Program-made: the position numbers and the translations under genes | Shown here: piece after piece, positions 46,901-57,467 of the stretch | Numbering within the stretch: the first letter of the stretch is position 1 | Layout: every line of letters begins with the position of its first letter | From: Alopecurus myosuroides | Taxonomy: Eukaryota; Streptophyta; Magnoliopsida; Poales; Poaceae | NCBI GenBank assembly: GCA_028641055.1 | Contig: CM054058.1 | Location: 241,538,187 to 241,602,186 of the forward strand | DNA: 64,000 bases | Reading direction: 5' to 3' | The notes under the pieces: model-generated | What the model was told of the DNA's origin: nothing | The model's input: only the letters and a program-made list of their open reading frames with translations | Databases searched by the model: none

Positions 46901-47224
46901 GAACTTGTACTTCAAAGATCCGCCATCTACCAGCAAGGTTTACGACGTTATCACAGTCGGAAAATCAGGCATCGTTCTTTTAAAGAAGGTGACTTAGTGC
47001 TGAGATTGGTGCAGAAAAGGAAGCACAAATTAGCCCCAGTATGGGAAGGACCATTTGTCATCAGTAAAGCCATGAAGAATGGATCATACTATCTTGTTGA
47101 CATTCGAGATACGGAGGACGACCCCGAGAAGCCGAATCGCAAAAGAAAGAGAAAAATAGATGATGAACTAGGAGAGACAAATAGGCCTTGGAGTATCCAG
47201 CAATTACGTCCCTTCTATACTTAG
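43991..47224 (+). CDS. Tat element Pol: reverse transcriptase, two RNase H domains, integrase
   Basis: Open from the amber to 47224; the first ATG is at 44054 (1,056 codons), though conserved RT sequence starts before it. Numbered from that ATG: RT about 15-250 with YVDD at 175-178 and MPFGLKNAG; RT-linked RNase H about 300-440 (RYPHYQKLAYGVFFASRKL); linker; second, archaeal-type RNase H about 458-590 with FDGSK, NNVAEYEAL and a late ENWNADALARM; integrase with HHCC zinc site (HADDCGHH, then CEGCQYY), core WGLDMMG, ITDNGTNF and NGQVERMN (D, D, E), and a basic C-terminal tail. All catalytic motifs are intact. If readthrough occurs, the fusion with Gag from 40550 would be 2,224 residues. Confidence 0.93.
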   Translation, partial: EGELIKFLRENWDIFAWCPADMPGVPRELAEHQLKVIPGSKPVKQGLRRFDGRRRKAIGKEIIRLLAADFIKEVIHTDWSANPVLVPKKDTTALRMCIDYTGLNKLCPKDRIALPRIDQIIDATAGSELLCFLDAYSGYHQIRMKKEDQIKTSFITPYGTYYYVTMPFGLKNAGATYQRCMQRCLHSQIGKNVHVYVDDIAVVSKEKDTLLEDLRETFENLRTYQMKLNPSKCVFGVPSSELLGFIVSHRGIEVNPEKIKAILNISKPTCVKDVQRLTGSAAAVSRFISRLGDKALPLYKLLKKSDKFEWTEEADAALAQLKETLMNAPILASPKDEEPMLLYLTATNRVISAVIVVERTKEEQSIPDQHPVYYISEVFSESKQRYPHYQKLAYGVFFASRKLRHYFQGHSITVVCKAPLGDIINNAEATGRVAKWGIELAAFDIKYQPRTAIKSQVLADFVADWTEAMENTPMPESEYWIMHFDGSKMKEGAGAGVVLKSPKGDTMEYVLQIHFNASNNVAEYEALLHGLHIAKEIGVKRILCYGDSDLVQHQLNQTWDAKSPIMAEYRRTVDEFAICFFGFEVLHIKREENWNADALARMGSERVKTLPPGVFVQHLHEPSIKGGDVDYPLASETIEVMLVKPDWTIPYLNFLVNQKYPEGADEVLQRQIQRRCKGYVVINDHLYKRSTSGIFQRCISPEEGREILEEIHADDCGHHAQSKSIVKKAFRAGFFWLTAKTDAERIVNTCEGCQYYAKQTNLPAQALKTIPITWPFAVWGLDMMGLFKTARGGLTHLLVAVDKYTKWVEAKPIKKLDGATARNFIIDLVMRYGVPHSIITDNGTNFSIGELAKYCQQTGIRLDLASVAHPQSNGQVERMNSSILQGIRPRLETPLHRAAGAWVEELPSVLWSIRTTPNRSTEQTPFFLVYGAEAILPTDMIHDSPRVQNFDDSDAEEARQDAVDLLEEERELVLQRSAIYQQGLRRYHSRKIRHRSFKEGDLVLRLVQKRKHKLAPVWEGPFVISKAMKNGSYYLVDIRDTEDDPEKPNRKRKRKIDDELGETNRPWSIQQLRPFYT

Positions 47225-47815
47225 TTCAATTTCTATGTAAACATCTTTGAGATCATGAAATAAAGTTGTCGGAATTCATATTCATTATAAGTACAAAATA
47301 TTTCCGCCTCATCTATTTCCCAATGATCCTACAAATACTCAATGTTAACCCAAATTGTGCCTGCGTGCTCGGTGTTTAAAAGCTGAATGATTCGGCCTGT
47401 TCAAGGTTAAAGGAAACTCGGATTGTGCATGCGTGCCCAAGTTTCAAAATAGTTCCTTGTTTTCTCTAAGTCTTATCTGATTGTGTGTGTTGGGTTATTG
47501 GAACTAGTTAGTAAAAATGCCTTTAGCATGATCCATGAATCCGAGTTTCAAAACTGTTTGGTTCGTCCCCAGTTACTCGGCATGAAGTTTTATATTGCTA
47601 TTTGAGCCATTTTTTAACACTAGAGCAGTTAAAACACATTTGCCAGATTACTTAGAAGATAAAGGAACAGTCAAACCCGGAAAAACTTTGCAAGAAACTT
47701 GACATTGCAAAAAGCGGAGTTCTTGTTTCGACAAAGGATATAAAAGCATTACAAAATGAATCGCATTGTAGAAATGCTCTTATACATATACATCATGCGG
47801 GTCAAGTGTATCCCC
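47225..47815 (+). mobile_element. Region between pol and the antisense gene
   Basis: About 590 bp between convergent ends of pol (+) and the antisense gene (-), with no ORF of note. AATAAA-like signals on the + strand (AAATAAAG, about 47259) could end the sense transcript. Confidence 0.5.
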
Positions 47816-50544
47816 TCAAGCATCCGAGTCTTCGTCACTACTATCATTCTTGGGGGCTGCGGGCACTTCTTCTTCCGGATAAGTAATGGAAATATTAACC
47901 ATAGAGGCAATCTTGGAAGCATGCCCTTTAACTTCGTCAAAAATTGCATTGCGTTGCACTTCTGTGTATCCTTGAGGGATACCGGATGCTACGCGCCAAG
48001 ATTTAGTATTAGGGTAATGTAGACGCATAAGGCCAAGTGCCATGCGTGCACCACCTCGTGCGGCAGAGCGAAGGATAGATTCTTTCGATTCTGCTACCTC
48101 TGTGATGGCACCCGGAAGTCGGTAGACTTCCGAGAATTGTACAGTACTTGTGGGAAGGAATTTACTAATCAGCTGCATTCCTGCATTCCTGATTGAATTC
48201 CACACTTCTCCAAAGGCCCGGATCTTTTCAGTCCGAGAAATTCCTGGAAAATTTCCTGCTTTTTTGACAAAAGCAAAGGTTATATGAAAAAATATAATAG
48301 ATAAGACAGGAAGACATTGGTAGAAAGAGATTAACTTACCAAGAACCTTGTCAATTTCGTCGCCTTCTTTCATGCGCGGGAGTAGCATACTTTCCAAATC
48401 GTTGATGATAGATTTATCCTCTGCTGCCTGCAAAGAAGCCTTGGATTGCGCAATCCCAAGGGCTAGATTACTGGCTTCCAGTTCTTCTCGAACTTTTGAA
48501 AGTTCTCTTTGAAGGTTGGAGTTTTCTTCACGAAGTTGAGAAAAATAAGCAGCGTTTGCTGTATGCTTCTTGGCTTTGGTTAAAGCAGCTGAAAAGCAGG
48601 GACAAAATATTCCGACATTACGGCAAGATCTAGCAATGATTTTCTAGCAAAAATCAACAAACACGAAGTAAAATACCGGTGGCTTTTGATAATTGCCGTT
48701 GAGACGACGCCAGTTCGTTGCTTTTTGACTCAATAACAGATTGAAGTGTTTTTACTTCTCTGCTTTTGAGGCTAAGTTTTTTCAAAACTTCCAAGTTTAT
48801 GGCATCTGCGGAATGCTGAAACATGGAAATGAAAGCCAGATGCTTAAGTTTGAACAAGCATACAAAGAAGTATTACCTGGCTCATTTCTCGCAAGTCAGC
48901 CAAGGTCTCCTTGAATTCCCTGGCATATTCCATGAAAAGAATTCCAACATGGTGAAGGCCATCGTGTATGACCTGACGGGGCGAGAATGCTATATTATTG
49001 CGGATAACTAATCCATTTTGTGGCCAGGGGCGAACAAGGGGCGCAGGAGCAAAAAATTTCTTAGCTTCCGGACGAATATATCCGAGGTCGTCGAAAGGCT
49101 CTTCTTTCACCCGGATATCATCCGGAGTAGGAATGGATTCGTTTCCAGCAGGTGATCGAAAAGTTCCGCCCATTGGCGTATTCGTTCTCCCCCTTTTACC
49201 CGTAGCTGCAGAAGGAAATTCTTCTTTGATAGTAGTTTGCCTCTTGCGCTTTTGGTTGTTGTAAAACTCGGCATGTAATTTGCTGATTTCAGCATCAGAA
49301 GCAAGATCATTTTCTCCAAGTTCCTCAAACTAGGAAAGAATTAATAGTATGTTAAAAAATGAAGAGAGAAGATAATCTGAGGAAACTCAGAAACAAGGGA
49401 AGGAAAGTACCTTAGGAACCAGATTTTCCGCATGATAAATGGCTAGACTTTCCTCAATCTGGCTATCGGCGGCAACTATCTGATGAAGGCGTTCTATAAA
49501 ATCCTTCTTGCTAAAGGACCTATCTGTTCCTCTCATGCTATCTTCCGGTCCCGTGTACTCGCAAAGAAGTCGGGAACGAAGGGATAAAGGTTGTACGTGA
49601 CGTCCAAACCAGCATAAAACGATATCCTTCCAAACCAAAGGTGGTTGAGAAGAAGAAAGTTTGGCAATGCGCCGCTTTATTTTCATCAGGTTTTCAGGCA
49701 AATCCTCAGTTACTGCTAATGTCCAACTCTCGCAAGGAGTAGCGGCAGAATTAACAAAGGGAGGAACTCCGGTTTCTCTGCCGGGGGACGGAATGTCTTG
49801 GTGATAAAAGAAAGAACTTAGCCAAGATTGGTCAGGTTTCGGCATTCTTATCTTTGGATACCATTCTTCCCTAAAGTTTCTGAGGGTAAAAGATATGGTC
49901 CCGCAGATGGGCGAAACACCGTTGGTAATGTTATGTTTTACCTCGAAACAATAATGCCAGAAGTCTAAATTGGGAGTTATTCCAAGATACCCTTCAAAAA
50001 GAGCTTGGAAACTAGCTAATTGAAGGATAGAATTTGGAGAGATATTATGTGGTTGAACACCATAAAAGTTGAGGACGTCTAGGAAAAAGGCGGAAGGGGG
50101 AAAACCCATACCTCTCGTGATATGAGAGGTAAGGAGGACGCGTTCTCCTTCCTTTGGCTTGGGCTCTGGCTCATCCTTCGAGATCCGCCATTTTCCTTTA
50201 ACTATTAATCTATCCCTTGACATCCGACGAAGGAGGACGAGTGAAGTATTACTCTGATTCCAAATTCCGACAAATTCTGCTTCTTCATCAGCTCCGGTGG
50301 AGAAGCGCTCAGTGCCACGGGAGTGAATCTTGACCCTCGCCGGTTCTGAAGCAAACGGCGGAGTTGTTGTGGCGCTTGGGCCCGCAACGTCAGCGGTGGC
50401 GGAAGCGTTTCCTCCGCCCGCCGCGGATGCCGTGGCCTTTTCCGGCTCGCCGCCGGCATGCTTGGGCGACCCTAGCTGTGGATCTAGGTCGCCCAAAAGT
50501 TCGTCGATGGAGGCGCGAGCCGGTGAGGACGACGGAGAGGCCAT
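47816..50544 (-). CDS. Antisense gene of the Tat element (putative gypsy-type domain protein), five exons
   Basis: Predicted minus-strand exons: 50544-49411, 49329-48877, 48815-48677, 48588-48340, 48255-47816. All introns are GT-AG and short (about 60-90 bp), phases agree, and the joined frame is 2,415 nt, 804 aa, with no stop. Exon 1 starts MASPSSSPARASIDELLG and carries the region GERVLLTSHITRGMGFPP with Trp/Phe-rich neighbours, which I recognise as the putative gypsy-type transposon domain (Pfam Transposase_28-like) found antisense in Grande/RIRE2-type elements. Exon 2 is polar and ends EFKETLADLREMSQ. Exons 3-4 form a long coiled coil (SREVKTLQSVIESK, then QLREENSNLQRELSKV). Exon 5 ends in an acidic tail (DSSDEDSDA). 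Function unknown; an intact spliced frame in a young element argues for selection. Confidence 0.8.
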
Positions 50545-50683
50545 CTTCCTTGGTGATGTGCGTGCGCTCCGGTGTGCGAAGAGCTCGACGGGGCAAGGTC
50601 TTGTTCTCGCTCTCAAGCTCGCGTTCGCAACAATGGTGAGGGCAGTGAGGGAGTGAAGAAGATTGCCGATGGGGACGAGGACG

Positions 50684-50700
50684 GCTATTTATAGCCTGAA
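50684..50700 (-). promoter_or_regulatory. TATA box of the antisense gene
   Basis: GGCTATAAATAGCC on the minus strand, about 145 bp before the antisense ATG at 50544. A decayed element at the window start has the same box in the same place (779-789). Confidence 0.65.
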
Positions 50701-51074
50701 ATCCTCTAGATACGTGCTAACGGCTCTTTTGAACGTTGGATGTTTGACGCGTGTCAACCATCGAGAAATCCGGGAAACGGAACGACAGTGGAATGATGGT
50801 TATCTCCTCGTTTCCCGTGAGAATCTGTCAGAGATACGTTACAGGGTTTCCCGCGTGAAACCAAGCGGCGCTTGCGTCAGCATGATTAAAGCGCTGATGT
50901 CATGAGTTCCTTTTCCGCGAAGGATCGCGAGAAGAAAAGCCAGATTTTCATAGTTCCGAGTTTTGTGTTACCATCTCCTTCAAAAGGAAAGAAGAAAGAA
51001 TCAAGACTGCTGAATCAAGTTTTCCCGGACAAAATGTATTTGACGAAAGGCGGAATATCAGAGTTTTGATCCTT
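50701..51074. mobile_element. Antisense promoter region of the Tat element
   Basis: 370 bp between the antisense TATA box and the polypurine tract. No ORF; presumably carries upstream control sequence for the antisense transcript. Confidence 0.4.
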
Positions 51075-51086
51075 CCTGGGGGCTAC
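51075..51086 (+). other. Polypurine tract of the Tat element
   Basis: CTGGGGGCTAC immediately before the 3' LTR. Confidence 0.7.
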
Positions 51087-51646
51087 TGTCGGATATATAC
51101 TGAATAGGGGTATAGAAGATGGTAGACAAAAGAGCCGGACTACCAGGGTGGCCTACATGGTAATGGGCTTAGGTCCATTGGGCGGCCCAGTAGTCCGACG
51201 CGCAGAAGCCGGATTCTAGAAGAACCCGGATCACGGCCCACGTGATCTGGCTTGGAGGAGAAGACGGATTCCTTACTTTCCAAGTTACAAGTTAAACGTA
51301 GTCTTCTAGGTTTCTGGTTCTGTAAGCCCTAATCCGGCTATTATATAAAGCCGGACGGGAGATAGATTACATAAGTTAAGTTAGACACAAGCTAAAGTTC
51401 TACGCAACTCGCCGAGAAGTTCATCCTCGTCGAGTAGCTAGATCTATTCCCTCACATTGTAACCCTGTTATACGGGCTTTAGTCCCAATTAGTGAGAAGT
51501 GCAGGAGTAGGTACGCCGTACTGTCGCGACGTACCGAACCTGGGTAAAATCCCGTGTTCTGTGTTACTACGCTATCCCGTTACCCCACGTCTCTACCGTA
51601 GTCTCATGGCACCCCAGTCTATGAAAACTACTACGATGTCTCGACA
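51087..51646 (+). repeat. 3' LTR of the Tat element
   Basis: 560 bp, one apparent difference from the 5' LTR, followed by the target duplication ACTTG. Confidence 0.95.
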
Positions 51647-51651
51647 ACTTG

Positions 51652-52261
51652 AGTAGAGCATAGTTCTTCTCAATCTGGGGTGAAAAAATCGCACACCCAT
51701 TCTTCCTATGGCTTCTTGAGGCATTTCAACATCTACATCAGAAACATGAAATTGTGCCACTTGGGAGTCATCATTTTCTTCAAACACCACACTACTAGAT
51801 TCAATGACAATCTGTGAGGCTTTGTCAAAGACTCTATAAGTGTGGGATTCGACACCATAACCAAAAAATGTACCATCAATAGATTTATATTGGAATTTAG
51901 ACAAACGAACTCCTTTTACAAAATAGAAACACTTAGAACCGAAGACACTAAAGTAGGAGATATTTGGTTTGTTGCCAGTGAGAATCTCATATGAACTCTT
52001 CGTTAATCCTTTGCGGAGGTAGAGCCGGTTTGATGAATGACATGCCGTAGAGATGGCTTTGGCCCATAAATATGGAGGAGATTTATACTCCGCCAACATG
52101 GATCTAGACATATCCATAATAGTCTGGTTCTTCCTTTCGACTACACTATTTTTTTGAGGGGTATACGCAGCGGAATGTTGATGAAGAATTCCCTCTTCAC
52201 TAAGAAACTCATTTAGGGTGTAGTTCTTGAACTTGGGGCTATTATCACTCGTAATGTCCAA
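51652..52261 (-). pseudogene. Integrase C-terminal half of the Maximus-like copia
   Basis: Minus-strand frame with SDNSPKFKNYTLNEFL, QHSAAYTPQKNSVVERKN (catalytic E region) and LTGNKPNISYFSVFGSKC, the usual end of the copia integrase core and its tail. It is cut by the Tat insertion at 51646 and resumes below 39767. Confidence 0.85.
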
Positions 52262-52599
52262 GATGGGAACATTGTGTTAAATTTGAACTTGATTGGAGAA
52301 GTCGATGATGGCTTATCGGGTCTCACTCTTCAACTTAAAGAAATAAACCCAAATATATCTTGAATAGTCATGAACAATCACCAAGCAATAGTTCTTTCCA
52401 CCAAGACTAGCTTCTGGCACGGCACTAAAGAGATCCACATAAAAAAATTCAATATCCTCTTTGATGAAATGATAGTATTGCTTGAGTGGGGAAAATCATG
52501 CATCTTTACTTCAACACAAGCCCTACAAACACGATATTTGTCAAAGGAAACATTTTATTTTAGTTCGAAGATGTGGCCACCCCTGTGAAGGCTTTGCAA

Positions 52600-53170
52600 A
52601 GTTCTCATGTTGACATGGGATAAGAAGCGATTCCACAACCACTCCACGTCGGCTTTTACGAAAATACACATCGCTCGAGTGTTGGTTGACCCCGAAAAAT
52701 CTACCACATACAACTCATTTTAGACATGCCCAACAAAAGCAACATCAAGAGTCTTCCTCCACAAGAGGACCACTATATCAGGTTCAAAGAAGACGTAGAA
52801 ACCCATCTTTCCTAAAGCACGAATTGGAAGTAAATTGTAACTAAGGGATTCGACAAGCATGACATTCACAAGAGTGATGTTAGGAGCGACAATCATCTTG
52901 CCGAAGCCCAATACCTCAGATTTTGACTTATCTCCATAAGTGACGGTAGCATGATTTATATTTGGTCTCAACTCCGTCATAAGCTCCTTGCTTCCGTTTA
53001 GATGACTTCTACATCCACTATCAAGTATCCATTTTGACCCACCGGATGCATAGTCCTACAAGAGATCATTGACTTGATTTAGGACCCATGGAGGTTCCTC
53101 TCATGTTAGCAACAAGTGTCTTGGGAACCCAAATAGTATAGTCAATGTAACCATCTCAAGGACCAACATA
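52600..53170 (-). pseudogene. Protease/GAG-pre-integrase region of the Maximus-like copia
   Basis: Minus-strand frame 52980-52720 (VTYGDKSKSEVLGFGK, then LSYNLLPIRALGKMG) is typical of the copia protease to pre-integrase segment. A DSGCSRHL-like reading (about 53020) precedes it. Frames are broken. Confidence 0.7.
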
Positions 53171-55424
53171 TTTAGCCTTCACACCACCATAATAATCAAC
53201 AAATAAGAATTAGCGAGCATTGTTAGGTCCCGCAGAGTTGTTACGAGTGGTTTCTTCCCTAATAACAACCCCACTCGTACCAACATTCTTCTCTGCTTGT
53301 GCAGGCTTGGCCTTCTTGTTGTTCTTCTTCTTCTTGTTCTTGCTCTTAGCAACACAGGCAAGACCTTGCTTTCCATTTTGTGGTGTTGGAGCTACCACAT
53401 TCTCAACACCAGGGTCCCTTACCCTTAATTCTTGCAAGCTCTTACTTCAACCTAGCATTCTCCTCAAGAATATTTGTATGATCACAAGAAGAATTGGAGG
53501 TACTAGGCACATTGAATTGAGCTAGTTGAGTTTGAATTTGTTCATGTGACTTGGTGAGGTTAGATTGTTCACTCTCCAAGGTCTTGTGAGCCTTGGTGAG
53601 CTTTTATAGCTCCCTGGTTAGTTTATCATGATCAACACCAAACTAAACCTTCTTACTTTTAGCCCTTCTATATTTAGAAATAGCATGGTCACGTTCTTTA
53701 GTGATTTTAGACATTAATTCATTATGTGACTCCTCAATAGTCTCAAGTTTCTCCTCAAGTGAGGCTCGAAGCTCATGCTCTTCCTCAAGAGTATTAGTGA
53801 GAGATGCAATTTTAAGAGCATCCTCCCTCTCACCTTCACCTTTCTTCTCAAGAAACTCTTGAGCCTCTCCCAGCCGGGTCATGAGAAGCTCAAAGTGATT
53901 TTTGGTCTCACCTCACAAGTTAGTCATAAAGTGATCCAAAGAGGCAATTCATCTTCTACACTAATACTAGCAAGATCATTCTTTACATTTTTTTAGTCTT
54001 AGGGATGGAAGAAGATGATACCTCGGTGGCCTTGGCCATGGATCAATCTGCGGAATGGTGGGGAAGATTCTCATTGGGGGGATTCAGAGAGATATGGAGA
54101 TGATGAAGATGCAATGGCAATAATAGCCACTTCACTTGTGGTTTCTTCTTCTCCGTCATCACCGGAAGCATATTCTTCTTGAGTCACTAACACAATTCTT
54201 GAAGTTGGCTTCTTGATGGAGGAGTTGTTCTTGAAGAAGGGCATCTTGCGAGTTAGTTTTGACTTATCCTTGAGAACAAGTCTCCCTCCTTGAGTTTCTC
54301 TATTCTCGAAAGGGCACTCAGCAATGAAGTGATACTTGTCTTGATAATTCAAACATGACCTCACTCTTTGAGCCCCTTACTTTCCATAATTTAAATTGGT
54401 CTTTTTCTCAACATATGCATTGGCCTTGGGAGGGTTCCTCCAAAACTTTTGAGCGACAAGAGCAATATAGTCCTTAAGCACCGGATCATACTCTTTGGCT
54501 TTTAGAGGAGCCAACTCTCCTTTCGATTCAATCTCTTCTTCATTGTCCACCACCTTGGTCACAACCCTGGCCTTCAATGCAACAGAGACCCCTTTGTGCA
54601 TTCCAATAGCACGAGCACGAGAGTCTTGAGCAATCTTTTTTTGAACTTGAAAGGATGTCATCTATTGCATAACCTTATTTGAAGTCATGAGATGGTAGTT
54701 GCGTCTTCTTTGAAGGCTCTCCAAGTAAACGAGCTCAAATGGCAAGAGGGCACTCACATACTTCATCTTGATCCAAGCATCATCGACATAAGTGGCACCA
54801 AGACCGATAAAGGCGGTAGAAAGGGTCTTGAGTATTCGATACATGTCCTCATGGATTTCACCATCATGCATATACAACCCTTCAGCCTCATTGCTCAAAG
54901 CATCAAACCTATTCCTCTTCATGCTTTCACTACCCTCAAACATGGAGACAAGAGCATCCCATGTTTATTTGGCGGTGGATAATTTTTGAATGTGTGGCAT
55001 GATCTTCTCACCTGCGGCTTATTGGATCATATGCAAAGCCACAAAGTTGAGTTGACAATCAACCACTTCTCTTGTTATCAAGTTATTTGGATTAACGGTC
55101 TTGTATCCATCTTCAATGATTCTCCATAGCTCAATGCAAGAAGAGTTCAGGTGATTCTTCATGAAATATTGTCATTGGCCAAAAGAATGTGCATAATTTT
55201 AGGTGGGTCACCTCTATTGTTTATACGAGGATGTGGGATATGATTATTGGGAGAATACCTACTGGGAACCTTATGGTAATCTTCGTTTCCATCCTCTCTC
55301 TTAGAAGATGAGGGTTTGTTAGGTGGTGGGGATTCACTTTTAGTTTCTTCACCCTCTTCCTCTTCACTTTTGTCATCCTGAATTACTTCTAGATATTCCA
55401 ATGAGGGAGAAGTCATGTCCTTGG
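53171..55424 (-). pseudogene. Gag of the Maximus-like copia, fragmented
   Basis: Minus-strand fragments from N- to C-terminus: 55416-55159 (MTSPSLEYLEVIQDDKS, acidic), 54943-54662, 54661-54377, 54364-54071 with a zinc-knuckle remnant CLNYQDKYHFIAEC, 53882-53643 (coiled coil LEEEHELRASLEEKLETIEE) and 53437-53179 (Lys-rich). Stops lie between them. The reading frame continues upstream past 55416 and is cut at 55424 by the next repeat. Confidence 0.7.
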
Positions 55425-55708
55425 TGTCGGACTCGAGGATACCAGGGTATCCTGGGCCGTCCGCTGCTGGGCCAGCCTACACAGTACATAAGGTATCTGT
55501 ACTGGCTCACTGCAGGATATAGGCGCACCGACCCTGTTATTGCTAAGGTTGATTCCCTGGCGAGGAGTCATCTTCGGGTATATCCCCATTCATAGTTGGA
55601 TAGGATACCTGCTTCGTCCACGCTCCTCTCCAGAAGGATCCCTGCCCGTTGGGAGACATCCCATGTGGGGATGACATCAGAGCCTCTGCGGGAGTGACGG
55701 CAGCACCA
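55425..55708. mobile_element. Fragment of unknown repeat, LTR-like start
   Basis: Begins TGTCGGACTCGAGG where copia gag stops, a start resembling the Tat LTR (TGTCGGATAT). About 280 bp long, cut off by the following LTR fragment. No partner or duplication found. Confidence 0.35.
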
Positions 55709-56311
55709 TGATACGTCATAAACACATCCATAATTTCTGACGTTCCATGTTGTTTTCATGCCATATGCCACATGTTTCCTTTACACTTCATACCATTTTA
55801 TCGATTTCCTGGGACTAACCTATTAACAAGATGCCAGAGAGCCAGTTCCTGATATTCTCGGAATTGGTCGATTCGAAGCCCAGAAGTCTTAGAATCCCCG
55901 GACGATCCATTGAGTCCAAAAGAGACCCACAGAGGGGCAGAGGGGTGCCCACACCATGGTTGGGCGTGGGTCCCCCTGGCCGTGCCCAGGGTTGGTGTGG
56001 CCCCTCTGCTCGCCCACCGACGTTGCCCTCTCGCCTATATATTGTCCCCGAAGGGTTAACCATAAATACATAAGCCTTTTCCACGAAAATTACCCACAAC
56101 CGCCGTCATCGTCAACCTTAGTTCAGGAGGGTTCTGGAGCTCTCCTCGGCACCCTGCCGGGAGGGGGAATCATCATCGGAGGGCTCTACACCACCATGCC
56201 CGCCTCCGGAATGACGCGTGAGTAGTTCATGTTTGGACTACGGGTCCATAGCAGTAGCTAGATGGTTGTTCTCTCCTCTTTATGCCTCATGTTTAGATCT
56301 TGTGAGCTGCC
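55709..56311 (+). mobile_element. Truncated Sabrina/WHAM-like LTR fragment
   Basis: Starts TGATACGTCATAAAC and shares GGGACTAACCTATTAACAAG and a CTATATATTGTCCCC promoter-like box with the LTRs of the element at 33064. It is cut at 56311 by the gypsy LTR. Confidence 0.7.
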
Positions 56312-57467
56312 TGATGCAGCACACCCCATTCCACCAAGCCCATCACCAAGTGGACATATGACAAGATCACGAGCAAAGGCGATGCATGATAAGGTGAACT
56401 GAATCTTCTCTCTCTATGTTTCCGATGACTTGGTGAATGGTGCGCTACCTCATGGAAATGCCCTATGTGTGCTCAGGTTTGATCCCACCATGGACCCCCA
56501 AGACGATAACCAAGACGATGCCCAAGAAGTCATGGAAGAAGTCTGAGAAGACGACATGGATGATGAAGAAGAAAAGGAGGAGAATGGAGGGAAGCAGGAG
56601 GGCCCGGCCTCACATCCCGGCCAGGCCGGCCCCTAGGCCGGACCCCGTCCAAAGCCAGCCGGCACCCACCCCGGCCTCGAACCGGCTCCGATGCGCGCCA
56701 GGACGGGAAGGCACCCGAACCCCCAGGCCTCCACCCCAGCCTCGGGCCGGCTACCAGGTCGGCTGTGTCACCCCTCCACCTCGGCCCCAGGCTGACCGCG
56801 CCTCTCCCCCACATCGGCCCCATGCCGGCACGCCTGCCAGAGACGCTGGCCCTGCGTCGCCTCCCACCCCGGCCTAATGGCCCGACTAGGCCGGCCTCCC
56901 AGGACGGTTCCCTTGATGCTGCGCCAATAGAGGGTTTTCTCCCCTTTTCCACCTCCACCTACCCCTCTGGCTATAAAAGGACTTCCCCGAGCTAGATCTA
57001 GGGTTAGAGATGAATTGAGAACTTTGAGCTTTGCTCTTGTACCCCTCTTGTGAGGCTACTCCTATGGTTTTACCTAGGACCGTATCAAGGCTACTCCTAT
57101 GATGTGTATCTAGGATCGTACCAAGGCTACACTGGTTTATCTATCCTTTCCCCTTGAGAATAAGTTAGGAACTTTCCAATCTATATCAACTAATCCTTGA
57201 GGTTCTATTGGCATGGTGGACCAGCCACGTGGTGTTCAAACGGTTTGCGATAAGGTGAGTTCGGTTGGATCGATCGTCCCGTAGGCGGCCGTTGCGGCTT
57301 AGTTGACGGGAGATTTGGGACTTTCAGTTCCTGCTAGTTATCTCCTTTTGGTTGCCCTCAACTTCCCTTGATTCCCCACTCGTGTTCACCGTGTTCATCG
57401 TTCGTTCTTCGTGTTCTTGGTCGATTCATGAAGATCGGGCCACCCTAGAGGTTAACCCTCCATATCA
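56312..57467 (+). repeat. 5' LTR of the older gypsy element
   Basis: Starts TGATGCAGCACACC, matching TGATGCACCACACC at 63848. The end is placed at CATATCA before a TGGTATCC primer-site-like motif (57470). A GGCTATAAAAGGAC TATA box lies at about 56970-56983. Confidence 0.7.

Larger units (their letters stand above)
39767..51646 (+). mobile_element. Complete, very young Tat-lineage gypsy retrotransposon
   Basis: 11,880 bp flanked by ACTTG (39762-39766 and 51647-51651). The two 560-bp LTRs appear to differ at one position (T/C, about 39815 versus 51135), about 0.18%. At 1.3e-8 substitutions per site per year this is below 0.1 million years. It has a primer-binding site, gag-protease ORF, pol ORF, a long 3' region with an antisense gene, and a polypurine tract. 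Two tandem RNase H domains and an antisense 3' gene are hallmarks of the Tat lineage (Grande, RIRE2 and Retand relatives). It sits inside the copia polymerase. All parts look capable of function except the amber codon between gag-protease and pol. Confidence 0.93.
26056..55424 (-). mobile_element. Maximus/SIRE-like copia element on the minus strand, interrupted by three insertions
   Basis: Read on the minus strand: gag (55424 to about 53170), protease and integrase (about 53000-51652), reverse transcriptase (about 39590-38090), RNase H (33063-32927 and 31560-31440), a long spacer with an extra ORF (31440-27490), purine tract and 3' LTR (27472-26056). Removing the solo LTR, the 5-kb element and the Tat element (each with its duplicated target) leaves about 11 kb. 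The domain order INT before RT-RNase H shows copia. A long post-pol region with an extra ORF fits the SIRE/Maximus lineage. The 5' LTR is absent: gag is cut at 55424. All frames contain stops, so it is dead. Confidence 0.82.
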
